A DNA stretch of 64,000 bases from Bacillus thuringiensis (GCF_022095615.2 NZ_CP155559.1:2663501-2727500), one strand, 5' to 3'; counted from the stretch's first letter, positions 43,013 through 51,350 are shown. Notes: generated by a model not told the origin, from the sequence alone. Translations and numbers: made by a program.

Positions 43013-43375
43013 ATGAAAAAGGTTCTATTAATTATTCCATTATTCATCATACTACTTAGCGGATGTAGTAATAATGATATATACGGTTCTTGGGAAGTTG
43101 TTGACAACAAAAATGGTCTTTGCCCTGCATCTTATAAATTTGAAACAGTTGTAAAAGAAGAAAAGAAAGAAAAAATTGTTCAAAACTTAGTAGAGATGCA
43201 AACATCAAAGGAAAAAGAAGATTTATACAAAGGCTCATTTGTAAAGGATTCTAATGCGTATCACATTGATTATGGTAACTCATTTACATCGGATCAAACT
43301 ATACAAGTTGTCGATGGCAAATTAAACGTATACTTTTATGCAGTTGAAAAATTATGTACATATAAGAAGAAATGA
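43013..43375 (+). CDS. Small lipoprotein
   Basis: 120 residues. Signal peptide MKKVLLIIPLFIILLSGC with lipobox LSGC (Cys18), then IYGSWEVVDNKNGLCPASYK and a beta-rich body; two further Cys (near 41 and 115) might form a disulfide. GAAAGGAG lies 6 nt before ATG 43013. Unknown family; lipocalin-like small envelope protein is possible from 'GSWEVVDN'. Confidence 0.75.
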   Translation: MKKVLLIIPLFIILLSGCSNNDIYGSWEVVDNKNGLCPASYKFETVVKEEKKEKIVQNLVEMQTSKEKEDLYKGSFVKDSNAYHIDYGNSFTSDQTIQVVDGKLNVYFYAVEKLCTYKKK

Positions 43376-43387
43376 TTACCCTTCATT

Positions 43388-43421
43388 TAAAACGCAGAAA
43401 ATATTTTCTGCGTTTTTTTAT
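43388..43421 (+). terminator. Terminator after the lipoprotein gene
   Basis: AAAACGCAGAAAAT pairs perfectly with ATTTTCTGCGTTTT, then a T-run. Confidence 0.92.
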
Positions 43422-43539
43422 CCTCCCTCTAAATTTGTCAATCGTTTTAATTTTCATAAAAAAATGATAAAATGTAACCATGTGTTTTCAGAATAATTAA
43501 AAACGCAGAAAGAAAACACTGTTTTTAGGAGGGGTTTTG

Positions 43540-44739
43540 ATGACTTACACGTTAGCAACTAGAATGAAAGCATTCCAATCTTCTATATTTAGTGAATTAG
43601 GGGCCTATAAAAAAGAAAAAATTGCAGCAGGTCACAAAATGATTGATTTAAGTATCGGGAATCCTGATATGCCGCCTGCTGACTTTGTAAGAGAAGAAAT
43701 GGTACATACAGCAAGTGAAAAAGAAAGCTATGGATACACATTAAGTGGTATTCAAGAATTTCACGAAGCTGTAACTGAATATTACAACAACACTCATAAC
43801 GTTATTTTAAATGCCGATAAAGAAGTTTTATTATTAATGGGTTCACAAGACGGACTCGTTCATTTACCTATGGTTTATGCGAATCCGGGAGATATTATAT
43901 TAGTTCCTGATCCAGGATATACAGCTTATGAAACAGGTATTCAAATGGCTGGTGCAACATCTTATTACATGCCATTAAAGAAAGAGAATGAATTCTTACC
44001 TAACTTAGAGCTAATTCCTGAAGAAATTGCCGATAAAGCGAAGATGATGATTTTAAACTTCCCAGGGAATCCAGTTCCGGCAATGGCTCATGAAGATTTC
44101 TTTAAAGAGGTAATTGCATTCGCGAAAAAGCATCACATTATTGTTGTCCATGATTTTGCTTATGCTGAGTTTTATTTTGATGGTAATAAACCAATTAGCT
44201 TCCTCTCTGTACCTGGGGCTAAAGAAGTTGGCGTAGAAATCAACTCTTTGTCAAAAAGCTATAGTTTAGCAGGTAGCCGTATTGGTTATATGATTGGTAA
44301 TGAAGAAATTGTTCGTGCACTTACGCAGTTTAAATCAAATACAGATTACGGAGTGTTTTTACCAATTCAAAAAGCAGCATCAGCTGCACTAAGAAATGGC
44401 GCTTCGTTTTGCGAGAAAAATCGCGGTATTTATCAAGAACGTAGAGATACTTTAGTTGATGGATTCCGAACATTTGGTTGGAATGTTGATAAACCAGCTG
44501 GTAGTATGTTCGTCTGGGCCGAAATTCCGAAAGGCTGGACTTCTATAGATTTCGCTTATGCATTAATGGATCGTGCGAATGTCGTTGTTACACCAGGTCA
44601 TGCATTTGGGCCTCACGGAGAAGGCTTTGTACGTATTGCACTCGTTCAAGATAAAGATGTGTTACAACAAGTTGTTGAAAACATTAGAAATAGTGGTATT
44701 TTTTCTCTTGAAAAAGTAAATGAATTAGTTAAAAATTAA
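43540..44739 (+). CDS. PLP-dependent aminotransferase (LL-DAP/AlaT-like, class I/II)
   Basis: 400 residues, fold type I. IDLSIGNPDMPPADFV at the N-terminus, VPDPGYTAYETG, LNFPGNPVPAM and the Schiff-base lysine in NSLSKSYSLAGSRIGYMIGN are diagnostic; the closing Arg is in GFVRIAL. It resembles LL-diaminopimelate aminotransferases and their broad relatives. AGGAGGGG precedes ATG 43540. The next gene begins 57 bp on, after a hairpin. Confidence 0.88.
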   Translation: MTYTLATRMKAFQSSIFSELGAYKKEKIAAGHKMIDLSIGNPDMPPADFVREEMVHTASEKESYGYTLSGIQEFHEAVTEYYNNTHNVILNADKEVLLLMGSQDGLVHLPMVYANPGDIILVPDPGYTAYETGIQMAGATSYYMPLKKENEFLPNLELIPEEIADKAKMMILNFPGNPVPAMAHEDFFKEVIAFAKKHHIIVVHDFAYAEFYFDGNKPISFLSVPGAKEVGVEINSLSKSYSLAGSRIGYMIGNEEIVRALTQFKSNTDYGVFLPIQKAASAALRNGASFCEKNRGIYQERRDTLVDGFRTFGWNVDKPAGSMFVWAEIPKGWTSIDFAYALMDRANVVVTPGHAFGPHGEGFVRIALVQDKDVLQQVVENIRNSGIFSLEKVNELVKN

Positions 44740-44742
44740 TGG

Positions 44743-44776
44743 TAACTCCCCTGCTTAACTGTAGCAGGGGTATTAT
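44743..44776 (+). terminator. Hairpin between aminotransferase and dehydratase-like gene
   Basis: CCCCTGC (44748-44754) pairs with GCAGGGG (44764-44770) and is followed by a weak T-rich tail. Probably a partial terminator or mRNA boundary. Confidence 0.65.
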
Positions 44777-44795
44777 TCATTGGAGGTACTCTCAT

Positions 44796-45194
44796 ATGCA
44801 CATTAAAGACACTCTTCCTCATCGTTATCCATTTTTAATGATTGATAAAGTAACAAATGTAAAACTTGGTGAATCTGTTACAGGATATAAACTCATTACG
44901 AATAATGAATGGTTTATAAATGATAGTCAAAAACATATGCCTCATATGCTAATTGTAGAAGCACTTGCTCAGGTTAGTGCATTTGTACATCCAAATGACT
45001 CTGAAGGTCTAGGGTTCCTCTCCTCATTAGATGGGGTTGAATTCCATGGAAACGCATATCCCGGTGATAAACTTGATTTATATTATGAATTAACTCGCAA
45101 TCGTCGAGGTTTTATTCTCGGTAAAGGTACTGCAACTGTTAATAATCAGCCGATTGTAACTGTGGAAAAGCTATTAATATATCAAGCAGATTAG
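44796..45194 (+). CDS. FabZ-like hotdog protein, altered active site
   Basis: 132 residues. LPHRYPFLMIDKV and LIVEALAQVSAF show the FabZ family of 3-hydroxyacyl-ACP dehydratases. But the region normally reading GHFPGxPxxPG is NDSQKHMPH, about three residues shorter; the catalytic His is missing or moved, while the Glu of VEALAQ is kept. It may not be a normal dehydratase. GGAGG lies 9 nt before ATG 44796; the frame open from 44739 has no start signal. Downstream of the aminotransferase and upstream of coaW. Confidence 0.8.
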   Translation: MHIKDTLPHRYPFLMIDKVTNVKLGESVTGYKLITNNEWFINDSQKHMPHMLIVEALAQVSAFVHPNDSEGLGFLSSLDGVEFHGNAYPGDKLDLYYELTRNRRGFILGKGTATVNNQPIVTVEKLLIYQAD

Positions 45195-45240
45195 AGACGA
45201 TTTAATCCGCGGGGTATCTACCTCCTACAAATTCGTCTCA
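45195..45240 (+). other. Stem-loop in the dehydratase-coaW spacer
   Basis: GAGACGA-TTT pairs with AAAT-TCGTCTC around an inner GGGGTA/TACCTC hairpin. No T-run, so not a typical terminator; a leader structure for coaW is possible. Confidence 0.4.
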
Positions 45241-45285
45241 CCAACATGAATAGAGTAAACAAATCACTTGGTTAGGAGCAAGAAA

Positions 45286-46116
45286 ATGGAAAGTACTATC
45301 GGTATCGATGCTGGAGGAACATTAACGAAAATTGCTTATTTGAACGAACAAAAGCAATTAGCTTTTGAAAAATTTTATTCAAATGAACAAGATAAAATAA
45401 TAGATTGGCTTAAGAAAAACACTCGTATAAAACAAATATGTATTACAGGTGGTAAAGCAAAACAATTACAGCAACTACTTTCACACTCATATAAAATAGT
45501 AGAACGAAACGAATTTGAAGCTACTCTAGTAGGTGTCCAATACATATTAAAAGAAGAAAAATATGATATAAATAACTTTATATTAACAAATATCGGTACA
45601 GGTACTTCCATTCATTACGTTTATAACGACAAATATGTTCGAGCTGGTGGTACCGGTGTTGGCGGTGGTACTATTATGGGGCTTTCAAAATTATTAACAA
45701 ATATAGATCATTTTGAAGATGTGATTCCTTTAACAAAATTAGGTTCTAGAAAAGCACTAGATATTACGGTTGGAGATATTTATGATGGCATTCTCTCTCC
45801 TATTGATAATAGCTTAACTGCAAGTAATTTCGGCAAAGCTACTAAAACAGATTCAAATTTTAGCAGCTCTGATATACTAGCAACTGTGCAAGGACTTGTC
45901 GGTGAAGTCGTTACTGCATTAAGCCTACAATTTGCCGAAACAAAAAACATTGACCATATTATTTATATTGGTTCGACTCTATGTAATAACGTACACCTTC
46001 AAAATATTATTAGTAACTACACAAAATATCAAAATAAAACACCAATCTTTTTACGCGATGGTGGTAATAGCGGTGCGATTGGTGCTCTACTTTACATTAC
46101 GAATAAAAAAAGCTGA
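45286..46116 (+). CDS. coaW: Type II pantothenate kinase
   Basis: 276 residues of the ASKHA kinase fold: phosphate-1 loop [43 protein letters not shown] and [15 protein letters not shown]. These are the signatures of staphylococcal-type PanK-II, which makes 4'-phosphopantothenate, the first CoA step. Bacilli usually rely on type III CoaX, so this may be redundant or specialised. AGGAG lies 7 nt before ATG 45286. Its stop codon lies inside a terminator shared with the convergent gene. Confidence 0.88.
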   Translation: MESTIGIDAGGTLTKIAYLNEQKQLAFEKFYSNEQDKIIDWLKKNTRIKQICITGGKAKQLQQLLSHSYKIVERNEFEATLVGVQYILKEEKYDINNFILTNIGTGTSIHYVYNDKYVRAGGTGVGGGTIMGLSKLLTNIDHFEDVIPLTKLGSRKALDITVGDIYDGILSPIDNSLTASNFGKATKTDSNFSSSDILATVQGLVGEVVTALSLQFAETKNIDHIIYIGSTLCNNVHLQNIISNYTKYQNKTPIFLRDGGNSGAIGALLYITNKKS

Positions 46117-46135
46117 CGCTTGTCAGCTTTTTTGC
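46104..46135. terminator. Bidirectional terminator within both gene ends
   Basis: AAAAAAGCTGAC pairs with GTCAGCTTTTTT (loop GCTT). It includes the coaW stop and the last codons of the 2H phosphoesterase gene. Confidence 0.9.
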
Positions 46136-46632
46136 AACGGTACTTCAAATTCAATAATTGATTCCCCGTTCTCTCCAATTCGCTCTACACTAATTCTATC
46201 AACTACACATTGTAACTTTTCAGGGAAACTATGAATATCCTTAGCTACTTTAGCAGCTAACTCAGCACTTTCTTTTCTCCCGACTGTTACATGCGGTATG
46301 TACGGAATATCTTCTTTCAAAAATGGTATTAAAGGTCCTGTATATAGCCTATCATGTAGTTCTTCTATTTGTTCTTTCCCTCCCTCAACTTCTAAAAACA
46401 AATAGTTTCCTACACTAGTAATATGATTTGCAAACTCAATTTCGATTTTTCCTACCCCTTTTGATAAATTCAAAATATGAGATTTTAATTCATCACTTGA
46501 AATATTACTCTTAAATGGAAATACGATTGTTATATGCGGTGGAATTAATCCAAATAAAGGATCATGTTTATGTCTAATGTTCTCTATTTTATCGATGGAA
46601 ATATTATTTAGAAAAACTAAAATTGTACGCAT
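46123..46632 (-). CDS. 2'-5' RNA ligase / 2H phosphoesterase family protein
   Basis: 169 residues with the two His motifs of the 2H superfamily: PPHITIVFPF and IPHVTVGRKE (HxT/S twice). This family ligates or opens 2',3'/2',5' phosphodiesters of RNA or small nucleotides; the Bacillus member YjcG is related. Cytosolic. Substrate not established. Confidence 0.9.
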   Translation of the reverse strand: MRTILVFLNNISIDKIENIRHKHDPLFGLIPPHITIVFPFKSNISSDELKSHILNLSKGVGKIEIEFANHITSVGNYLFLEVEGGKEQIEELHDRLYTGPLIPFLKEDIPYIPHVTVGRKESAELAAKVAKDIHSFPEKLQCVVDRISVERIGENGESIIEFEVPLQKS

Positions 46633-46723
46633 TTTTATCCCCTCAACTTTTCCTCATTATAATATGTATCATATTCAATAACAGCCTGCCCTTCAACAAC
46701 TTGTTTTGCTTACATGTAAAAAT

Positions 46724-46752
46724 AAAAAAACTTCTCAAATGAGAAGTTTTCA
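46724..46752 (-). terminator. Terminator after the CcdC-like gene
   Basis: AAAACTTCTC (46727-46736) pairs with GAGAAGTTTT (46741-46750). Confidence 0.9.
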
Positions 46753-47229
46753 TATAGTGTGATTATTATTTTCCCGCCAAACTTTCCTAAACTTTATATA
46801 ACAGGCAATTCTCCAAGGAATAATATACGATACTGCAACAACATAAAATAATAAACCTATTGTTTGCTGATCTAAGTCAACAATATATTGTCTTGAACCG
46901 TATCTCAAAACGACAAGTGCAATAAAAGTAATTAAAAAGGCAGCACTTTTTTTCGTGTAAATATTCCCATCATCTCTCCGCTCATAATTTGTTAAAACTA
47001 TAAGCGGTACAGCGAAAAGTACACCAATAAATACCGCTATAACTACTTGTAATATAGCTGGATGCACGGGACCCAAAAACCATACAATACCTGGTGTTAA
47101 AAATAGTAATGGCCATAAAATACGTTTTCCCGATCCCTTTATTGGCTTATGCATAGAACGATATCGACGCCAAAATATTAGTAGTGCAATGCATAAAAAG
47201 ACTGTAATGAGTGAAGATGTGTCTCCCAT
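46750..47229 (-). CDS. CcdC-like integral membrane protein (DUF1453)
   Basis: 159 residues with about five membrane segments. The cytoplasmic RRYRSMHKPIKGSGKRILWP followed by LLFLTPGI is the part I associate with CcdC/DUF1453 proteins of Bacillus. CcdC is named from the cytochrome c biogenesis region but its function is unclear. Transcribed separately from the ABC operon upstream. Confidence 0.65.
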   Translation of the reverse strand: MGDTSSLITVFLCIALLIFWRRYRSMHKPIKGSGKRILWPLLFLTPGIVWFLGPVHPAILQVVIAVFIGVLFAVPLIVLTNYERRDDGNIYTKKSAAFLITFIALVVLRYGSRQYIVDLDQQTIGLLFYVVAVSYIIPWRIACYIKFRKVWRENNNHTI

Positions 47230-47270
47230 TTGTTTTTCCTACTCTCCTCAAATATATACTTAATTATATT

Positions 47271-47942
47271 TTAAATTGTTTGCTCAAATGATACCTTTCG
47301 AATAAATATACCGCTAGTCACGACATAGACGATAGTTAATATAATTGAAATGACAATAAAGTATGGGATATCTATTAAAGATAGATTAGATGTAGAATTT
47401 AAATCCTGTATTCCTACTTCTGCATAAAGCACACTATTCAATGATATAAAAAATGTTCCACCAATCATAAGACCAATCCACTTAAAACGTTTCTTAATCA
47501 CTACTACTACTTGAAAGAAAGTTGCTATTGTAACATACAATAATAGTTGTACAATAAACTGTTTAACTGATTGTTCTCCTAAACTAATATTTACTGTACT
47601 ATACAATGTATTTTTCAAAAAAATCACTTGAAGGAATGAGAAAACCACAGCTTGTAATAAGATATAGAAAACTGATCCAATGAAAAACTGTAATCTCGTT
47701 ACTCCAAATGAAACTGCTAAACGAAACACATCATCCTGTATGATAAAAGTACTTACTACTATAAACAGTGTAATTGCAATCGAAGGATTATTTAATATAT
47801 GTTGTAAAAATCCTTCTCTTATTTCTCTCAAATCCATTACACTTGTAATTCCTTTTATAAGTAATGCTGTAATCCAAAATATTAAAATTGCTTTGTAATG
47901 AAAATTTATATGTAACTTCAACTGCTTCATTAAAATCGTCAT
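47271..47942 (-). CDS. ABC transporter permease (YtrC/YhcI-like)
   Basis: 223 residues with six membrane helices. No signature motif beyond its hydrophobic profile (for example ITLFIVVSTFIIQDDVFRLA), but its start overlaps the ATPase gene's stop by 4 nt, so it is the membrane partner of that ATPase. The trio GntR-ATPase-permease is typical of YtrA-type operons that respond to cell-wall antibiotics in Bacillus. Confidence 0.85.
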   Translation of the reverse strand: MTILMKQLKLHINFHYKAILIFWITALLIKGITSVMDLREIREGFLQHILNNPSIAITLFIVVSTFIIQDDVFRLAVSFGVTRLQFFIGSVFYILLQAVVFSFLQVIFLKNTLYSTVNISLGEQSVKQFIVQLLLYVTIATFFQVVVVIKKRFKWIGLMIGGTFFISLNSVLYAEVGIQDLNSTSNLSLIDIPYFIVISIILTIVYVVTSGIFIRKVSFEQTI

Positions 47943-48811
47943 TTTATTTCACCACCAGTTATGTGAATAAATAGTTTTTGTAATGTAATTCTATCAATCA
48001 GTAACCCTTCTTTTTCAAGAGAATAATAATCTTCATTAGAAAGCTCTTCCCATAAAACAACAATCCCCTTATTTCCATAAACTTCTCGATTTATAACTTT
48101 TTTATTGATTGAAAACTCATCCACTTTATCTTTTTTCCCTGAAATAATATGACTTTGTTGTAATAAATTCTCCACAGATGATTGAACAATCAGTCTTCCT
48201 TCTTTTATGATAATTACCTCTTCGATAACATGAGTTACTTCTTCTACTAAATGTGTTGATAATATAATTGTTCTTGGATACTCACCGTAATCTTCTAATA
48301 GTAAACTATAAAACAACTCACGATGCGCTGCGTCTAAACCTGTAGTTGGTTCATCAAAAATAGTAATTGGTGCTCTACTTGCTAACCCTTGAATAATTCC
48401 GACGACTGTTTGCATACCGTGTGATAGTTTATGGTATTTCACTGTCATATTAAGCTGAAATTTATCAGCAAGTTCTTCAGCGTATTTTCCATCCCAGTTT
48501 TTATAAAACAGGCTGCACATCTTAAAAATTTCTTTTACTTTAAAACTTAAACGAGCTTCTTCTTTCACTCTAACAAAACAAATATTTTGCATCGCTTTAC
48601 TATTTTCAAATACATTTTCACCAAATATTAATACACTTCCACTACTTGAAGTTATTTGTCCTGCTAGTAAATTTAATAGTGTCGTTTTTCCTGCTCCATT
48701 CCTCCCAAGCAAACCATATATTTTATGCTCTTCCAATGAAAGTGTTACTTCATTTACAGCTATTTTCTTTTTATATTTTTTCGTTATATCTTTCGTCTCA
48801 AGTGCAATCAT
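47939..48811 (-). CDS. ABC transporter ATP-binding protein (YtrB/YhcG type)
   Basis: 290 residues. Walker A GRNGAGKTT (36-44), signature LSHGMQTVVGI, Walker B ITIFDEPTTGLDA and the H-loop in ILSTHLVEEV. The signature is SHGMQ rather than SGGQ, normal for this subgroup. A ~70-residue C-terminal extension follows. Overlaps the GntR gene upstream and the permease downstream by 4 nt each, so the three proteins are made together. Confidence 0.93.
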   Translation of the reverse strand: MIALETKDITKKYKKKIAVNEVTLSLEEHKIYGLLGRNGAGKTTLLNLLAGQITSSSGSVLIFGENVFENSKAMQNICFVRVKEEARLSFKVKEIFKMCSLFYKNWDGKYAEELADKFQLNMTVKYHKLSHGMQTVVGIIQGLASRAPITIFDEPTTGLDAAHRELFYSLLLEDYGEYPRTIILSTHLVEEVTHVIEEVIIIKEGRLIVQSSVENLLQQSHIISGKKDKVDEFSINKKVINREVYGNKGIVVLWEELSNEDYYSLEKEGLLIDRITLQKLFIHITGGEIK

Positions 48812-49188
48812 CCCTCTTTCCCCTCCTTCGTAATTTTTTGAATCATATCCATCAATTCATCTTTTGATATTTCTAACACTTTCGCTTCTTCCCACACTTT
48901 AGGTAAATATTCGGTCATAAAAGTCTTTTGTCTTTTTTTAAGTACGACTTCTTTCGCTCCCTTTGCAACAAACATCCCGATCCCTCTCTTTTTATATAAA
49001 ATCCCTTCATCCACTAATACATTTACCCCTTTAGCTGCAGTAGCTGGATTAATTTGTAGCATCTTCGCAAATTGATTTGTCGATGGAACTTGTTCTTCTT
49101 CAAGTAATATGTCTTTTAAAATATCAGATTCAATCGTTTCTGCAATTTGTAAGTATATTAATTTATTTTGCTCCAGAGTAGGTTTCAC
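48808..49188 (-). CDS. GntR-family regulator (YtrA subfamily)
   Basis: 126 residues: a GntR winged helix (LIYLQIAETIESDILKDILL, PSTNQFAKMLQINPATAAKG, GILYKKRGIGMFVAKGAK) and only a short C-terminal dimerisation tail (~45 aa), which defines the YtrA subfamily. It would repress the ABC genes behind it until the inducer appears. Tandem TTAGGTTC repeats lie just upstream. Confidence 0.92.
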   Translation of the reverse strand: MKPTLEQNKLIYLQIAETIESDILKDILLEEEQVPSTNQFAKMLQINPATAAKGVNVLVDEGILYKKRGIGMFVAKGAKEVVLKKRQKTFMTEYLPKVWEEAKVLEISKDELMDMIQKITKEGKEG

Positions 49189-49200
49189 AATTTCACCACC

Positions 49201-49216
49201 TTAGGTTCTTAGGTTC
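49201..49216 (-). promoter_or_regulatory. Tandem 8-bp repeat in front of the GntR operon
   Basis: TTAGGTTC occurs twice head to tail, 13 bp before the GntR start codon. It may be part of the operator or leader; direct repeats are unusual for GntR sites, so uncertain. Confidence 0.3.
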
Positions 49217-49274
49217 ATTACTTATGTAATTAACCATATCACATAAAAATATTTATTTCCATAAATTTCTTTTA

Positions 49275-49318
49275 CAAAAAAAAGAGAGTCATTTATTTAA
49301 AAATGACTCTCTTTCTAA
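49275..49318 (-). terminator. Terminator after the DinB-like gene at 49315
   Basis: AAAGAGAGTCATTT (49281-49294) pairs with AAATGACTCTCTTT (49301-49314); overlaps the gene end. Confidence 0.9.
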
Positions 49319-49803
49319 AAGTTCAAAGTTTCAACTCTTGTTCTCAAATTCTTTTCATTTATACCATTTTGACAAAAGTTAAATTGTTGTCCTTTTATTG
49401 ACTTTGTACGATCTACTATTTGCCCTAAATGATAACTTGTGTGCCCCACTAAATGTAATAAACCATGAAGTTCAATATGTCTTTTTTCTTCCCATGATTG
49501 TATATATGCTTTTCCCCATTCATCAAATACTTTTTCAACGTACTGTAGCAAAACTTCAGAACTTTGTCTTTTTACTGGAAAATACTCTTCAATTCCCTTT
49601 TCAAAAACTATATTGGGATTTTTATAACGACTAGTATTTCTATAAATATGTTCACAAATATGCAATACACTTCCACCAATTGAATTAACAGAGTTCCCTT
49701 GCTTCCACAAATCTTCTTCACTAACGAGGCTAATTGCTTGTATTAACTTAGGTAAATAATGACCCTTCATTCTATGATAAGAAATTTTGTATACAATCTC
49801 CAT
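49315..49803 (-). CDS. DinB-family protein
   Basis: 162 residues, four-helix DinB/YfiT fold. The metal histidines are in GGSVLHICEHIYRN and LLHLVGHTSYHLGQIVDRTK, the latter being a strong family signature. Probably a bacillithiol-dependent transferase or metal-binding stress protein. It lies 15 bp downstream of the lipoprotein gene, likely one transcript. Confidence 0.85.
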   Translation of the reverse strand: MEIVYKISYHRMKGHYLPKLIQAISLVSEEDLWKQGNSVNSIGGSVLHICEHIYRNTSRYKNPNIVFEKGIEEYFPVKRQSSEVLLQYVEKVFDEWGKAYIQSWEEKRHIELHGLLHLVGHTSYHLGQIVDRTKSIKGQQFNFCQNGINEKNLRTRVETLNF

Positions 49804-49817
49804 CTTTGTCCCTCCAA

Positions 49818-50402
49818 TTATTTCACTGGATATTTAACAAATAAAGATTTCCGAAAATCTTTATCATTTATAAGCATTGTAATTTTTTCATTATTATCGT
49901 TAAGGAACTTTACTACTTTCTTTTTATCCCATATACCATTTTCTTTTGGAAAATCATCAAATTTTACATACAGGATTGATAGTATCTCTTCTCTTTTTAT
50001 CGTGAAATTTTTATTTTCTACTTGAAACTCGTAACTTTTCGCATTTGGTACTAAAATCGCTAAATAAATAACGTTAAAGAGAAAATTCTTCTTCATCGTA
50101 TCCTTACCATCAAACCAATACGTCTCAACCATGTCTTCTGTAAGGGTTCCATTCCCTTTTGCACCATAGTTCACCTTTATGCTTTCATTCTCCAAACTTA
50201 TACTTTGAAATGTTTCACCACCGGGTAAATGATTAACAATTGCAACCACATCTGAATTATTACCAACGTATGTCCCCGAATATTTCTTAAAATCAACCGG
50301 TTCAACATCAGATATTTCTTTTATTCTTTCTCCGCTAGAACAAGCAGTAATAAATAAAAAAATTGTTAGCATAACAACCACATTACGATGCATATATTTC
50401 AT
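49818..50402 (-). CDS. Lipoprotein with DUF4825-like domain
   Basis: 194 residues. Signal MHRNVVVMLTIFLFITAC with lipobox ITAC (Cys21), then FKKYSGTYVGNNSDVVAIVN, which resembles the start of DUF4825 domains (GTYVGDNSxV). The rest includes FNVIYLAILVPNAKSYEFQV. Outer-surface protein of unknown function, possibly linked to signalling or peptidoglycan. First gene of a two-gene unit. Confidence 0.7.
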   Translation of the reverse strand: MKYMHRNVVVMLTIFLFITACSSGERIKEISDVEPVDFKKYSGTYVGNNSDVVAIVNHLPGGETFQSISLENESIKVNYGAKGNGTLTEDMVETYWFDGKDTMKKNFLFNVIYLAILVPNAKSYEFQVENKNFTIKREEILSILYVKFDDFPKENGIWDKKKVVKFLNDNNEKITMLINDKDFRKSLFVKYPVK

Positions 50403-50509
50403 TTAGCATCCCCCATTTTTATCGATATTTCGTTAACTACAATACATCTACTCAAAACCCTTTAAAACATACGCATTTTAATCAAAATTAAAAATTTTCA
50501 ATTTTTATG

Positions 50510-50538
50510 TTTACAATTATCCATTAATTGTATATACT
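50510..50538 (+). promoter_or_regulatory. Sigma-A promoter of the miniprotein cluster
   Basis: TTTACA (50510-50515) and TATACT (50533-50538) with exactly 17 bp between; 41 bp before the first small ORF. Confidence 0.7.
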
Positions 50539-50578
50539 TACTAACGTAAGAAAAAATTCTAAAAGGAGGTCGAATAAA

Positions 50579-50677
50579 ATGATGAAATTACAATTACATG
50601 CTTTAACTTTAGCGTTAACTGCACCTTTGTTTTTCGGACAATTAAATATGAATTCGACCACCCTAATGGAGAATTGA
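50579..50677 (+). CDS. 32-aa hydrophobic peptide
   Basis: MMKLQLHALTLALTAPLFFG followed by QLNMNSTTLMEN. AAGGAGG lies 9 nt before the ATG and a consensus promoter precedes it. Two intrinsic terminators follow. It looks like a signal-peptide-like or membrane peptide; no relation to YrzI proteins. Could be a leader peptide, a small toxin or a peptide signal precursor. Confidence 0.6.
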   Translation: MMKLQLHALTLALTAPLFFGQLNMNSTTLMEN

Positions 50678-50709
50678 AAATCGCACTTTATTTCTATTAA
50701 TTCATAAAT

Positions 50710-50747
50710 TCGCCACAGGAGGTCGTATACTTTCCTGTGGCTTTTTC
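50710..50747 (+). terminator. Terminator 1 before the yrzI array
   Basis: GCCACAGGA (50712-50720) pairs with TCCTGTGGC (50733-50741), then TTTTT. Confidence 0.88.
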
Positions 50748-50752
50748 ACGCC

Positions 50753-50790
50753 TAGCCATAGGAGAACTATATCTTCCTGTGGCTTTTTTG
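50753..50790 (+). terminator. Terminator 2 before the yrzI array
   Basis: GCCATAGGA (50755-50763) pairs with TCCTGTGGC (50775-50783, one wobble), then TTTTTT. It is a near copy of terminator 1, 42-43 bp later. Confidence 0.88.
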
Positions 50791-50841
50791 TGCGATTTTT
50801 TAGCCTCTTATATTATTTTTTAAAGAAAGGAGCAACATTCG

Positions 50842-50982
50842 ATGACTATTAGCGTATTGTTTTTAAGTATTACGATTCAAAGAAATACAATTTCCAAAGA
50901 TGAAATTTTTCATAATGAACAAATTGAAAAAGCTATGAATGATGTTAAGGAGCGCCAAGCACTTTATTGTGATCACCTGTAA
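50842..50982 (+). CDS. yrzI: YrzI-family small protein, copy 1
   Basis: 46 residues: MTISVLFLSITIQRNTISKD, then EIFHNEQIEKAMNDVKERQA and LYCDHL. The pattern (hydrophobic strand LFLSITIQ, K/D-E-I, heptad-like helix with KERQ, aromatic end) is that of the Bac_small_yrzI family (PF09501), annotated as probable sporulation proteins. AAAGGAG lies 9 nt before the ATG. First of seven tandem copies. Confidence 0.88.
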   Translation: MTISVLFLSITIQRNTISKDEIFHNEQIEKAMNDVKERQALYCDHL

Positions 50983-51009
50983 TTCCTTTTCGGAAGGAGG
51001 AATTCATTT

Positions 51010-51153
51010 ATGACCTTTCATATTTTCTTTTTTACAACTGTACTTCAGAAAGACACTTTATCTGAAGAAGAAATCATTCGTAAACAACAATTAAAACAAC
51101 TGACTGATAAAATGACTGACATTAAAAGTTCATACTATACGCAAATGTATTAA
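51010..51153 (+). CDS. yrzI: YrzI-family small protein, copy 2
   Basis: 47 residues and the most divergent copy: MTFHIFFFTTVLQKDTLSEE then EIIRKQQLKQLTDKMTDIKS, ending SYYTQMY. The strand reads FFFTTVLQ instead of FFLTITIQ and the KERQ motif is lost. GGAAGGAGG precedes the ATG by 8 nt, starting 27 bp after copy 1. Confidence 0.82.
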   Translation: MTFHIFFFTTVLQKDTLSEEEIIRKQQLKQLTDKMTDIKSSYYTQMY

Positions 51154-51181
51154 AAATATATTTTTAAGGAGCAATATCCGA

Positions 51182-51325
51182 ATGAAATTTAAAGCATTCT
51201 TTTTAACTATCACTATTCAAAAACGTAAGCTTTCTCAGAAAGAAATTTTGCGGGAACAACACATTCAAACTATTATGGACGAAGTGAAAGAGCATCAAGC
51301 TTCTTATTACAGCCGTCTTTTCTAA
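51182..51325 (+). CDS. yrzI: YrzI-family small protein, copy 3
   Basis: 47 residues: MKFKAFFLTITIQKRKLSQK, EILREQHIQTIMDEVKEHQA, SYYSRLF. Starts the group of three nearly identical copies (3, 4, 5) repeated every 169-170 bp. AAGGAG precedes the ATG. It differs from copy 4 at D/N and H/R in the helix. Confidence 0.88.
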   Translation: MKFKAFFLTITIQKRKLSQKEILREQHIQTIMDEVKEHQASYYSRLF

Positions 51326-51350
51326 TTAACTTTTAAAGGGGTAATATGTA

